Origin: Bolinopsis microptera
Lineage: Eukaryota > Ctenophora > Tentaculata > Lobata > Bolinopsidae
DNA: 64,000 nucleotides
NCBI RefSeq assembly: GCF_026151205.1
Contig: NC_087077.1
Coordinates: 8,857,983 to 8,921,982 of the forward strand
Direction: 5' to 3'
A model generated the notes under the pieces. The model worked only from the letters and a program-made list of their open reading frames with translations. It searched no databases and had not been told where the DNA came from. The position numbers and the translations under genes are program-made. Below, piece by piece: positions 12,895 through 24,102 of this stretch (its first letter is position 1; every line of letters begins with the position of its first letter).

Positions 12895-15155
12895 ATGTTT
12901 TCATTCTACTTTCTTCTCCTCTTTGCAGTGGAGATAACAGCTGCTTCTGTTATCCAAGGTAAGAAATTGAACAAGTCTTCGTGGCTCAAAAAAATGTTTT
13001 TTAAAATTTCTAGCCAGTTGTCACTTGCATGGAACAACTTTCCAATGACTTAAATGAGAAAAGTATATACACTTTTCTCATTTAAGTCATTGGAAAGTTG
13101 TTCCATGCAAGTGACAACTGGCTAGAAATTTAAAAAAACATTTTTTTGAGCCACGAAGACTTGCACATAATATATATATTATGTGCATTCTAGTAGGGAG
13201 GTGAGGCATATTTTTTGGAAATGTGGCATGGCAGCAATTAACCAATCAGCTTCCAATCAAACCTACGTTTCAAAAAATATGCCCTACCCTCCCGTACGTA
13301 CATTTTCAACGACTTTGAACGTTCTGAGGACACCTATTCAAATAAATAGTTACTACAATAGTTCAAAATTTGAGGGCAGTAAGTGTTACACTGACAGAAA
13401 TAAACTCAATATAAAACCAGGCTGGATACCAGTGCAGCGTAGTTCCAGGATAGTGTTCGATCTAGAGAAGCATCCTCTCGAAATAAAGACGAACAGTATG
13501 ATAGGGAGCGAAGATAATAATATGATAGATGTGCGGTTCTACACTTCATCCGGGGACGCTGTAGGAGGAGTCGTCATCTACTTCTACTCTAATCCACAGT
13601 ACAATATTCCCAGCTGCAGCTCATCCTTCACTTACTTCTCAACTATCCTCCCCTCTGCAGCAGACAAGGTTTGGAGGATAACCCTAACCAGGACCTCAGG
13701 TATCAGACTAGCGTTACACTGTAACGAGGAGAAGGTGCTCAACATCCTCATGTCAGACTCAACTTGTAGTCGCGAGGACTGGAACTACTGGAGCAAAGAC
13801 ATAGCCAAGATAAGATTCACTACCGACGATAATGCAACAGATTACTATAGAATATGCAGACTACAAGCAGGTTATTAATTTTGGGTCAAAATAAAAGCAG
13901 GTACTTCTACGATGCTTCATTCTTTGTTTTTAAACCTTAAAATACAAGTTATATTTAATACAGACTTAGTCCAACAATTCATGGTTCAGAATGAACCGAG
14001 CAAGCAAGGACAAAAAGCAAATAGGGGTTTGCTTTTTGTCCTATTGTCAACAATATATGTAGTATTTGTAACTTTGCTATAACATTGTTTTGGAGAGTAT
14101 TTTACATCCCAATATTAACTTTTTAACGTGAATTTACACCAAGAAAAACCACAACCCTAACACCTAATAACTTTCACCTAAAAATCTTGTTGGAAATGTC
14201 AGGACGTGATGAAATGTCCAGGATGATATGTTTGTCTCCAATCTAGTAGCCATTGTACTGGCGAAGATGTCTTTTCAGAATTGAGGAGAAAAATTCATAA
14301 TATATGATCAAGGTACAATATAATGGAAACTCTTGTTTGTCACGGCAAGAAACTTTACTTACTGCTGCCTGATATTTTTATCTTAAAGAGTTGGCGAACT
14401 TTGCTAGTTGATCAAAAGCAACTTTAATTCTAGAACCTATCGTATCATCACTGTATTGAAATTATCATCAATCTCAGAAGTAAGAGAGTCGTCGACGTTA
14501 GCTTGCAGTGGACTGAAGAAAGAAACACTACCAACCAGCTGATCACCACCGATATAATTGAGAACTGGTGTAGTCTAATCAAAATCTATCAACATTCAAC
14601 TTCAGTTGTAACTTGTACTCTTTGGTTTTTATCAATTATGATGATTTTATCAAGATTAAGATAAATTAGTTTATTATTGACATTAATTATATACTTTATA
14701 GTTACTAGCAGGAACCCGTCTAACCCTAAAATGGTGTCAAGACTCAAGAGACTAAAACAATTATTACCTATTTAATTCGCGTTTTTGACACCACTTGGGG
14801 TACCAAATTTTGGGCTCTAAAACTCATATTTCTTGGCCAATTTTTTATTTTTTCATGCTGATTTGAAGGCCATTAAAGCATTTGATCCAGTCAAAAAAGT
14901 TTCAGTTGTATATCTTTGACGGTTTTTGCAGAAATTCGCGTTAAAGTTGATGCCGTGGTGTCAGTAAAATGGCACGGATAAATATATATATCGTCTCGCT
15001 TTATATATAGTAGGATAACTTATAACTACTTTGGTAGAGAAAATTTGTTTCATCTCTCAACCAACAAAAATGCGACAATAAACACAGCAACATTTCATAG
15101 AACAGTGTTATTTTCAGACTGGTACACTGAAGAAGATACAGATATTATGCTTTAG
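12895..15155 (+). CDS. Gene B: secreted FAMeT-type domain protein
   Basis: Exon 12895-12958 encodes a signal peptide (MFSFYFLLLFAVEITAAS) and ends in phase 1. Exon 13421-13870 starts after an ACCAG acceptor and encodes one ~150-residue domain, starting GWIPVQ and containing a PLEIKT motif, KVWRITLTRTSGIRL and a late ATDYYR. This pattern fits the 'farnesoic acid O-methyltransferase-like' (Methyltransf_FA) family, which despite its name is a small beta-rich extracellular domain in many invertebrate proteins with no shown methyl transfer there. A candidate last exon 15118-15155 splices in phase 1 to give an acidic tail (WYTEEDTDIML, stop), homologous to the tail of gene E. The start is fixed by the signal peptide and by near identity with gene C. 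Intron 1 contains a 192-bp palindrome and a short foldback. Confidence 0.78.
12972..13163. repeat. 192-bp near-perfect palindrome
   Basis: Two ~93-base arms around a GTATATAC centre differ at only one or two positions. It sits in intron 1 of gene B. It could be a very young MITE or foldback, or a local inverted duplication. An AT palindrome (13162-13186) directly follows. Confidence 0.85.
13196..13293. repeat. 98-bp foldback (MITE-like)
   Basis: The left end GGGAGGTGAGGCATATTTTT is matched in reverse complement by the right end AAAAAATATGCCCTACCCTC plus CC. The arms are ~26 bases with two or three mismatches. It lies within intron 1 of gene B. Confidence 0.65.
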
Positions 15156-15930
15156 CCGTCCGAGTCCGATCGAAAGTGAAAAGATTACCATCTACATTCT
15201 ACAAGTTATGTCAGCATTAGATATTTAATTAATTTCAGTTTATTACGTCAACGATAATGTTTCGAGATTATTGTTCGACAAAAATTACGGTTAGCTACAC
15301 AAGAACTGCGTGACTTGTGGCAGAAAATAAATCAGTAAACACTTTTTCAGGAAAGACGAATAAACTCGACCAAGTTGTTACAACTAATTCCTAATAGCAC
15401 CAGCAATTCAAGGGGACAGTATTGATCAGGTTGGTAGGAGACTGGAGAACCTTAATATTCTATTAACTTTCCTTCTACTTTTCTATACCCACAGAATTCA
15501 CCTTATGATCACTCAAAACTGACTTAGTAAAAAACTGTTATTGGAACCAGACATTACATGGGTAGATTAACAAAACAATATCTTAAAAACATATTGCCAA
15601 AATCTTATACAGATCTACAAGCTACTCTTTCATAACAATTTTTATTTTAGGGAAAAATCGAGATTCGAGGATGCCAAAGAGTGAAAGTAAGAAATACCAG
15701 TGATTTCTCTCCCAACAGTCATGATGAACAGACAAAACTTGGGAAATTTGTAGCGCAAATTCAGTAAAATGTTTAGTTGTCAGATGAAGAGTGATAAAGA
15801 CAATTGTTGATAACGTTTGAGTTGCATATTCTTATCAGTTTAATTAAGGACGGGAATGTTGCTTTGGTTATTAAACAGATTGAAACATTTATTGACACCT
15901 AGTTTTAAATAAAATATGACTAATTACAAA
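13985..15930 (+). repeat. Cluster 3'-flank repeat, copy 1
   Basis: Shares ordered blocks with ~22030-23300 and ~31540-32350. These are an (A/G)AAATAAGG...TTTTCCT(A/T)T box, the ACACT(G/T)AAGAxGAT tail-exon block, AGTCCGATC, a GATCAGGTTGGTA-like block and TTGAAAC/TTGAAATTG-like stretches. Copy 1 is interrupted by the dispersed repeat at 14729-15016. Apart from the tail exon of gene B no coding is seen. Confidence 0.55.
14729..15016 (-). repeat. Dispersed ~290-bp repeat, inverted copy
   Basis: Reverse complement of 52992-53294, with matches such as TTGACACCA, CCAAATTTTGGG, GGCCATTAAAGCATTTGA, CGCGTTAAAGTTGATGCCGTGG and the end block TCGTCTCGCTTTATATATAG. No coding. The CTATATATAAAGCGAGA end resembles 5' ends of animal Helitrons (see findings). 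Confidence 0.8.
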
Positions 15931-16368
15931 ATTAACATTTATTTCTACATTATGACTGTTTTAGTTTGAGGTTTTGAAAATGTTTGCTTGTGATGTATAT
16001 TATTTTAACTCTAGCTCTTTTCGGGAATGATTATTGTTATTTTTTAATTACAATTTTTTCACGATACATAAAATTGTTTATTTTCTTCTAATTTCAGTTA
16101 CCATGAACATATTAATTTAGCTAATTACCGAGGATAATAAAGCCGAATCAAATAAAGAAAAAGTTATCATCAGGGAACAGATCACAATACAATGTTGCAC
16201 CAATAATCTTGACACGTGTTACTACGGCTGCACGACAAAGGGAGGCCCTCCATTATTAGGGGTCAGATCATATGACGTATAATTAGTGATGTGACGTATA
16301 ATTAGTGATGTGATCCACCAGCTACACAAGTCAATAGACATTTTTTCGTAGGATAATTATTCAAATTT

Positions 16369-16528
16369 ACTGAATACTGAATACTGAATACTGAATACTG
16401 AATACTGAATACTGAATACTGAATACTGAATACTGAATACTGAATACTGAATACTGAATACTGAATACTGAATACTGAATACTGAATAATGAATACTGAA
16501 TACTGAATACTGAATACTGAATACTGAA
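16369..16528. repeat. Heptamer tandem repeat (ACTGAAT), ~23 copies
   Basis: Uninterrupted head-to-tail 7-base units with a single variant (AATGAAT). It is located inside the MULE-type element. Confidence 0.97.
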
Positions 16529-16572
16529 TACATTAATTATAATTTACTACATATCGTGCCCAAAAACTGAGG

Positions 16573-17055
16573 CTATAGAAAACAAATACTCGATCTTGCT
16601 AGAGTATGTGGAGTAAAATTAACAGATATCGTGGAGTTGGGTATGACAATTCCTTCGCCTCTTAGCGGGTACGGTGTCTTGCCAACACTCAACCTGTCGA
16701 TGTGAAAGTCAGTGATGACTTGCTGCTCTTTGATAGCTCTCACATACTCTTGAACAGAGGGCTTTGGGCGATGCACTCGGGATTTAAATCCTCTGTGAAA
16801 GCCCTCAACCATGTTCGTACTCAATCTGAGAGAATCGTCTGAGAGGGATAGATAGCAGAGACACGGACACTTCGTAGGGAGTTTGTGCTTGCAGCACCGC
16901 CAGGAAGATGTGAGGGCTGAATCCTTGTTCTTCTTCCGACAGTAGATGAATCCATCAGAGTCAAGTAGCTGTTGAGATCCTGTCCGACCAAAGATGAATT
17001 TGGAGAAGGTAGGCATGTTGATAGAATGTAAGAATGCGATACTATTGTCTTTCAT
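16573..17055 (-). pseudogene. FLYWCH finger / MULE transposase fragment fusion
   Basis: 160 residues from a true ATG. Residues ~20-75 look like a FLYWCH zinc finger (FIFGRTGSQQLLDSDGFIYC, then a paired Cys and Lys-Cys-Pro-Cys-style end). Residues ~80-125 match the C-terminal region of MULE transposases (LSTNMVEGFHRGFKSR, then a Pro-rich link and a helix with EQQ). The catalytic DDE centre that normally lies between them is absent, so this is an internally deleted, non-catalytic derivative. It is enclosed by the terminal inverted repeats. It could still be translated, but I infer a remnant. Confidence 0.6.
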
Positions 17056-17389
17056 CTTTCAGTATATATACCTAAGAACACTTGATCGGCTCACTCTCCT
17101 TGCATGCCTTTGGCACGTACGTCTCACATCCCTTGATACGAGAACCCCCTTTAGCAAGAGCTCCCGTCCCTTATGTGATCTACGAGTCGAGCAGTCAAAT
17201 CATGTTTACTTCTTAATGTACAGCTATGATTTACAGAATTGACATGTGAACTCTACCCTATATCTAGCTCATTTCTGGGTCTACTGATGGATCACATGGA
17301 TGGATCACATCACTAATTATACGTCATATGATCTGACCTCTAATAATGAAGGGCCCCCCTTTGTCGGCCTCCCTGTTACTACACCGTTA

Positions 17390-18578
17390 AAGAGTTCAAA
17401 GTTTAATGTTAAATTTTCCGGTCCACATAAATCGGTAAAAAGGTTTCCCTCGTAGGGTAAGGATAGTTCGTGTCGGAATCCTGTTTTAGTGATGCCTAGA
17501 GACTGCCACAAAGGTGACGGTCATGACCTTTATTAAGAAAGTCAATTCTGTGCAGAGCGAACACTGAACACATGTTACATAGTGATTTTCAACGGCCGCA
17601 GGAATCGGGATCTACAATATACATGTTTGCCAAACCTATCAAGACGAATTAAATAAGTAATAATTATTTTAAATAATAATTCTTAAAAAAGAAGTTGATC
17701 CCCCCTGATGGGAATTCTGGAGCGTGCTTGAATTAAGATATTCAAAATTGCTTCTGCGGATGTGAGAGCTTATTAAATTAAAAGCAAAATTTGAGTTGAG
17801 TAGATATGACGTCATGCAAACCCTCATAGTGTCAATAAGCAGTTGGAATTATTCCAAGGAATGATAAAGTTAATTACATTTTTACCAAAACACATGCTGA
17901 GTAGATATGACGTCACGTGTGTCCCATCCTGCCATCCCACCCAGAATTGTGTTTTTTATTTGTTAATATTTTATTGATCATTATTTAATTTTCATTTAGA
18001 TTTAGTTTACCTCTTGGTGAGGATGCAGGTACCGAAAGCTTAAGTTAACTTATTATATATATTCTTATTCACCATTATTACAGCAAGCTTCTAGTTTCGG
18101 GATAGCCTGTAGCAGGCAACGCACGATACTAATGCTTCTACAGACCTACACAAGTGTAAGTAAGTAGGTAAATATGTCATGCTAGGCAAGTGGCACCCAT
18201 TACGGTAACATCCAATTAAAATTTATTCACCATTAAATACAAATTGTTTATTGATACGGTCTTGAAATAATCACCCTAACTACTTAACTAGTAGTTTTAT
18301 CAATTTTCGTAACTTTTCGAGAACGAATCCCATAAAAGTGAGATTATTTCAATAAGTAAAGATCTGCCGACCCTGAAACACTGACTAGATGACTCGCCCC
18401 ACATAACTACATAATATCACTATTGCGGTCATTTTGCACACCTGGGTGTCTTTTTGACAGTAGTTGCGAGTTTTTGAAATGCAGTCCTTAGGCACGTGGA
18501 GAAAACTAGCTCTAGCTTTTTCCCCCATAAGATCCAGATTTTTGACACAAAAGCTATGTGTAAAACTGATTACGGAAG

Positions 18579-18609
<31 letters not shown>

Positions 18610-18790
18610 GGGGGGCCGGGGGGTGTGTAAAAAATTGTCAAGAAGTGATTACGTAATATGTGAACGACCCCTAATATTACAAATGAAAGTTATAGGGATT
18701 GTTCGTATGACAGATTGACAGATTTGTAAAGCGTTGACATCGCACAGAAGCAGAATGTACAAGATTTTCTTTCTCTAGAAGACAGGATCA
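17390..18790. other. No gene; contains a 27-base poly-G tract
   Basis: Spacer between the MULE-type element and gene C. Positions ~18580-18607 are a nearly unbroken run of G, followed by a short block (GATTACGTAATATGTGAACG) that resembles the end of the MITE at 21865-21980. Two copies of GAGTAGATATGACGTCA occur at ~17800 and ~17892. The open frame through the G run is compositional. Confidence 0.5.
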
Positions 18791-18797
18791 TCGGAGA

Positions 18798-20908
18798 ATG
18801 TTTTCTTTCTACTCTCTTCTCCTTCTTGCAGTGGAGATAACTGCTGCTTCAGCCGATGACGGTAAATATTTGTACAATTTTCATGAGTTACTGATTCATT
18901 AAAACTGCAAATCAATAACATCATAATATAAACAACCTTATTATTAATATCTATAGAGGAGTTAGTAAGGTACTGTGCAGTGTGCATGTGAACATATTAA
19001 TATTTTTGGTGATCGCCCTGGTTCATGTTGAGTTGATACTAATTTAACGATTTCGTGCAACAATACGAACAAATAAATTTACTAAAATTGCTCAAACATG
19101 TGTCATTTTATACTCATTTTATATCATACACTTATTGTGAGGCTGATGTAAAATTTAACGTTGACACTGAATGTTTACTAGGCTGGATACCAGTGCAAGA
19201 CACTTCGTGGATACAGTTTGATCTAGAGACATGTCCTCTTGAAATAAAGACGGATAGTATGCTAGGGAGCGAAGATAGAGTAGATGTGTGGTCCTACACT
19301 TCAAACGGAGCCTATGGAGGAAAATTCTACATCCAATTCTTCTCTAGTCCACGGTACCATATCTCCTATTGCAGCTCTTCCACCACTAACTTCCCAACTA
19401 CCCTCCCCTCTGCAGCAGACAAGGTTTGGAGGATAACCCTAACCAGAACCTCAGGTATCAGACTAGTCATACACTGTAACGAGGAGGAGGTGCTCAACAT
19501 CCTGCTGTCAGACTCAACATGTAGTTCCAGTAACTGGAACCAGTACTGGAGCAGAAACATAGGGAATATAGTGTTCTCATCTTATGACAATGCGTCAGAT
19601 TTCTATAGAGCTAAACCAGGTGACTGATTATTATAAACCATTACATTTGTGATATAAACAGATACTGTTTTTATAGTTTCTTAAAAGAATTCTAAAGATA
19701 TGACATTTACTATAATTTGGTGTTTCTTGCCCCTCCACAATTAATAGTGTATTGACTTTTAACTGGCCTATCTTTCTGTTTAACTCTTAATTCTTATCCA
19801 ACTCTTCATATCTTTTATTACACTAACAAAACAAAATGTGGTGGGTGTTTACTGTTTGATTATACTTGATGATGAAAACCATGCTCAATATAAACAGTGA
19901 TTACCGTCTAGAATTATACAGCACAATTCACATGTCAATCAATACTGATCGTTCAATTGTTGGCTATATTTTTCTTTTTTTTCGATTTTGTTAGATAGTC
20001 AAGATTGAAATAATATTTTTTTCTCCAGCAAACTTAATTTTACCCTGTTAAACGATTAGAAACATTCTCAGAACAATATTGTGAAGAATTAAGTGTGAAG
20101 AACGGCACAGTTTCACCCACTGGACCTCAGAGAGAAGGAACAGTTGTCACAGTCACGTGTTTAAAGCCGAAACAATATGTCCTGATGGGTAGGAAGCGAG
20201 TCACGTGCCAAGCAAGTGGGAACTGGTCAGAAACACCGGAATGCAGAAAATGCGGTAAATTTTTATTGATATATGCAAATAGTAACACTGTATTTACTTT
20301 ATTATTTGCAATCTATAGGTCAGTATTTTTAACCCTAATAGCTTACCCTTGTAATTTGTCAAGAGTTCAGAAAATCAAACTAGGGGCGTTTGATTTTCAA
20401 GAACTACTTTTCAAATTTCATTTGTGAGTATTTAAAACGTTATTTAAGAATTTTGTATGTTTTTTTGTTATGAAATTAAAATATATTCTTTGTATTGGTT
20501 GCTGTCTGCGGAAAAATCTCCCCAGTTCAGTTGAATTTCAGGCGGAACGCAGTACTTCTCTTCTCACTTAGATTACATCAGCTGTTCAATAATTACTAGC
20601 TGGTATTAGAAAATATTCTGGATAATTCATAATTACAGTAGCTTGTGTGACAATAAACCTATTGTTACTGGAAAGTAGAAGAATCTTGTCAGATCGAAGT
20701 ATACTATTACCGTGAAATTAGATTAAGGAAACGTTGCATGAGATTTTGTAAAATTAGAAGTGGCCGATTTCTAGGTTAAGGTACAGTAATTACTTCCATG
20801 AAAACATAAAGATCGTAGACGTAAAGAAAATACAATGTGAGGAGTAACATCTGCTGCTCCTGAAACTTCTCCCTTTCTCATGGGAATAATAAAAGTCATC
20901 ATTAACAA
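18798..20908 (+). CDS. Gene C: secreted FAMeT-type - Sushi protein
   Basis: Exons: 18798-18861 (signal peptide MFSFYSLLLLAVEITAAS, phase 1 end), 19182-19619 (FAMeT-type domain, GWIPVQ start, PLEIKT, KVWRITLTRTSGIRL), 20072-20254 (Sushi/CCP with [15 protein letters not shown] start and ECRKCG end) and probably 20842-20908 ([10 protein letters not shown] stalk exon, phase 2 end). Gene B is its closest relative at the 5' end. The Sushi exon is almost identical to the second Sushi exon of gene E. In the stalk exon the AG acceptor used by gene E is not conserved, so splicing must use a poorer AG or the exon is dying. No tail exon is found before gene D. Likely secreted. Start fixed by the signal peptide. 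Confidence 0.78.
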
Positions 20909-21177
20909 GTAAGTTTGCATCACATGATTTATCCGCTGATTTACTGTCTCTCATTTCTCGACATCAACCGTGTTTTTCCACTCATCAGTATTTGATTTCT
21001 TTTTACAGCAAAACCCTTAATTACTGTGGTTATTTTCTTTCCCGCAAATGTGGGCTTTACATACATATTATACATAATGTGAACAATCGATACCCCGATT
21101 TACCGCGGATGTTTCCTTTCCCAAACGCTGCTGTAAATCAGGATTTTACGTTATTTTATTTTACAGTAAGACCTGCT

Positions 21178-21823
21178 ATGCAACGAATGACGATTTCCTA
21201 TATCTTCATCCTCCTCTTGGTAGAAATAGCTGCTGCTTCTCCTGATCAAGGTAAGAGTTTGTAAAGATATGTTATGATCCAGAATACGGCTGTGCATTTC
21301 AGTTTCCACACTATAAATGTTTATTAATCACCATACATATCTGGAACAATTATAAATATTATACCGATTTTAGGTTGGGGAGCAGTAAAGCGTGGGTCAA
21401 AGATAAACTTCAGATCTGCCACTTCATCACTTGAGATAAAGACCACCAGCTCTGTCGGGAGTAAGGATCATCTAGCAGTGAAGTTTTTCAGTTCAGCAGA
21501 GTTGGATGCAGGACGAGTTGTTGTCCGATTCAACGATATTGTGCAGCATCGGATCTACAACTGCAACTCTTCCTACACTGACTTCCCAATTATCCTCCCC
21601 GCTGCTAAAGGCAAGGTTTGGAGGATAACCCCAACCAGAACCTCAGGTATCAGACTAGTCATACACTGTAACGAGGAAGAGGTGCTCAACATCCTGTTGT
21701 CAAACTCAACATGCAGTAAAAAGAACTGGATCACGGATTGGAGCCAGGATGTTGCCTGGATACTGTTCTCTTCTTCAGACGATGCCTCAGATTATTACAG
21801 ATTTATACCAAAACCTCCAGCAG
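21178..21823 (+). CDS. Gene D: secreted FAMeT-type protein (3' end uncertain)
   Basis: Exon 21178-21250 begins with ATG eleven bases after a TTTATTTTACAG acceptor-like site and encodes a signal peptide (MQRMTISYIFILLLVEIAAA). Exon 21374-21823 encodes one FAMeT-type domain, diverged at its start (GWGAVKRGSKINF) but close to genes B and C in its second half (RTSGIRLVIHCNEEEVLNIL). Both exon ends are phase 1. Downstream, a homologue of the gene-E tail exon starts at 22322, but a GAA-to-TAA change stops it after seven codons. No Sushi or stalk exon is visible, and a MITE occupies the place where one would be expected. The gene may end by reading into the intron (stop at 21850-21852) or be degenerating. 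Confidence 0.7.
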
Positions 21824-21864
21824 GTGACTATTTTGGGTGGACATTTTGCTAAGTCTCTTTCGAC

Positions 21865-21980
21865 ATGATGGATCATTCACATAATACGTCAGCATTAAAG
21901 GGGCGGTAGGGAGGTTAAGTTTTAGGGAAAATGCTGACGCTAAAACGGTTTTGCTGACGTAATATGCGAACGGTCCTTAA
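21865..21980. mobile_element. Short MITE with imperfect ~25-bp inverted ends
   Basis: The left end ...TTCACATAATACGTCAGCA is matched by the reverse complement of the right end TGCTGACGTAATATGCGAAC. The interior repeats TGCTGACG-type words. It lies just 3' of the gene D domain exon. Confidence 0.6.
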
Positions 21981-22029
21981 GTTTATAGGCACCAATCTTA
22001 ACCTCAAATTCTCGTTAATAAATGTACAT

Positions 22030-23300
22030 TGAAAATAACAATGGAAAGAAAAGGAAATAAGGGCTTTCTTTTCCTTCTATTGTTAACATTTCTGTTAAAT
22101 ACGCTTATATCATATTAACGTTCGTTCAGCTGCCAGTTAGGATGCCTTTAACGAATTCAGGACAAGCTCCATATTTCAAGGTAATAAAAACGTTTTGATT
22201 ATCGATACAATTTTTACCGCGACCAGAGTCATGAACTGTAAAAGTGGTGAAGTATCAATTTCGGTATAAACACAGTAATGCAATCTCAGTACAACATTCC
22301 ATAAAACAGCATCATTTTCAGATGGACGACGGACGTGTACACTTAAGACGATGCAGATATTCTGAAGCCACCAGAGTCCGATCAAAAGACTACTTTCTAT
22401 AAGTTAAGTTGACATTATATATTGCACTTGTTCGAGCACAGTATCATATCAATAATTATTTGTATGACCACTTGCACTGTCTAATTTAAATATTGGCATG
22501 ACGTGTAGCAGAAAAATAAACCAACAAAACACTTTTTCAGTAAAAGCGAATAAACTCAACAACAGTTAGTTGCAGCACTCTCAGCCAGTGAATGAGATCT
22601 ATCAGGTTGGTAAAAATATTACATTATTTCATGGTTACTCGGACTTATTTGATAAAACAGTGTTTTTGGAACCTAGTTATATCTTTATATAATAGTTAGA
22701 ACATCCACAGAACTTTATTTTAAATAGAAACCAGCCACAAAATCTTGAACTGTATAAGCTTTCGCCGAACGTTATAATACATATCATTGAAATTGTAAAA
22801 TTTGACAATTCAGTCTTTCTTTTAAAGTTTTAACGACCTTCTATTACAGGACGGAAATCAAGAAAGCCCATGATAATTTGAAAAACCAACGATATCCCAA
22901 GGCAATGAAAACTTTAGTAAATTGGCGAGTGAACAGATACAAATATGTATGGACATTGGACATTGCATTCGACGGTTTATATTATATTTTCCCTGTATTG
23001 ATATTGCATGAATTAACATTTAACTCGAGTTAATGTACCTAAAATAAATATGTGACATCTAAACCCATTTTGAAATTACATTTTGGATCAATTATTTTCT
23101 TTCAATGACAGTATAAGAAAGTTCTTCGTTAAATACAACATTTTCCTTTTTATATAATTTGAGGTCTCGTCATTTTTTACGAGAGTTAAAGCAAAATACA
23201 GATCATCCTTAATACACTTCCATTACATTATTTTAACCTGTTTATGTTATGATTACACACACTTTGAAAGCAAGCTGTTGCACTTGTTTTAAGAAATTGT
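22030..23300 (+). repeat. Cluster 3'-flank repeat, copy 2
   Basis: Aligns in order with ~31540-32350 (copy 3) and more weakly with copy 1. It includes the stopped tail exon (22322-22346), AGATATTCTGAAGCCA, GTCCGATCA, ACTTTCTATA, TATGGACATTGGAC and the GAGTTAAAGC(A/G)AAATACA block. No intact coding. Confidence 0.7.
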
Positions 23301-23389
23301 ATTAATGACTACTTATACATAATAATACCAATCCGGCTTTAATATCCGGATATTCAACCGGAAATTTAAAAAAAATCTAAATGTTTGCT

Positions 23390-23780
23390 AAGGGGCATCC
23401 AGTCAGTGTTCTTAGTGAACAGTGAATTCATAGTAACTTTTTATCTGTCAGCGAATGTTAAAGACCCGCTCATGTGAGATTTTGTGTAACACAGAGAAAG
23501 GAGTCAAAGCAGGTACCCAGACCAATGACAAAATAATGTTTTATTTAAGAGCATTGCAAGCAGAGGGTTTCTGCTTAATTGTGGTTTGAAAGCAGGTAAC
23601 ACAGAGAAAGGAGTCAAAGCAGGTACCCAGACCAATGACAAAATAATGTTTTATTTATGAGCATTTCAAGCAGAGGGTTTGCTAACTCCCCTTATACCAA
23701 GGATTAAAACAAAGGCCATTATGCCATTACAAATATGTGGGCATTATCCTCGGTTATATCGACGCCACGAACTTATGAGA
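23390..23780 (+). repeat. Cluster 5'-flank repeat, copy 2, with an internal 110-bp tandem
   Basis: Homologous to 9281-9550. Within it a 110-base unit starting GTAACACAGAGAAAGGAGTC is repeated head to tail (23486-23595, then 23596-~23682) with only about two differences over the shared part. Confidence 0.75.
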
Positions 23781-24102
23781 GCTGGATTTTGGGCTTTACT
23801 TCTAGAATTATTTCTACATTTGTGCTACGCAAAACGCAGTGAATTCTTGAAATGTGCGTCTTGATTTTATTCCAACTCGTTTCTAGCTCTGCTCATATAC
23901 AGCAGTAACCTCTGCACTGCAGAGCTCGCACAACATATCAACCAATGCTTGAGTCTCGCAGAGCAGAAAATTGGCTGAATTTTGAGATAGGACATGAACA
24001 CAGTTAGTCGGACTGTAAGCACTGTCTTATTGTGTTCACATGGCTTTAAATATTATAACTGACGAAAACCCACAATCAAGGATTAATTTCAATTTTGTAA
24101 TT

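Larger units (their letters stand above)
16228..17385. mobile_element. MULE-type remnant with ~90-bp terminal inverted repeats
   Basis: Left end GACAAAGGGAGGCCCTCCAT...GGGTCAGATCATATGACGTA and right end (reversed) GACAAAGGGGGGCCCTTCAT...GAGGTCAGATCATATGACGT are inverted copies, continuing into TAATTAGTGATGTGATCCA. They enclose a broken transposase-like frame (16573-17055, -) and a heptamer satellite (16369-16528). I see no clear target duplication. Mutator-like elements with FLYWCH proteins are known in invertebrates. The element is internally deleted. Confidence 0.72.

Noticed and set aside
13183-13420. N-terminal extension of the gene B domain frame
   Set aside because: Lies in intron 1 and overlaps a foldback element; the acceptor at 13420 and the phase match the signal exon.
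16369-16528. CRISPR-like or telomere-like array
   Set aside because: Units are contiguous 7-mers without spacers, in a eukaryotic transposon remnant; it is a simple satellite.
18464-18718. Open frame with a poly-Gly tract
   Set aside because: Produced by the poly-G run; no start context, domain or splice support.
20992-21264. 90-residue open frame containing the gene D leader
   Set aside because: The part before 21178 is read-through of intron/5' sequence; the ATG at 21178 starts the signal peptide.
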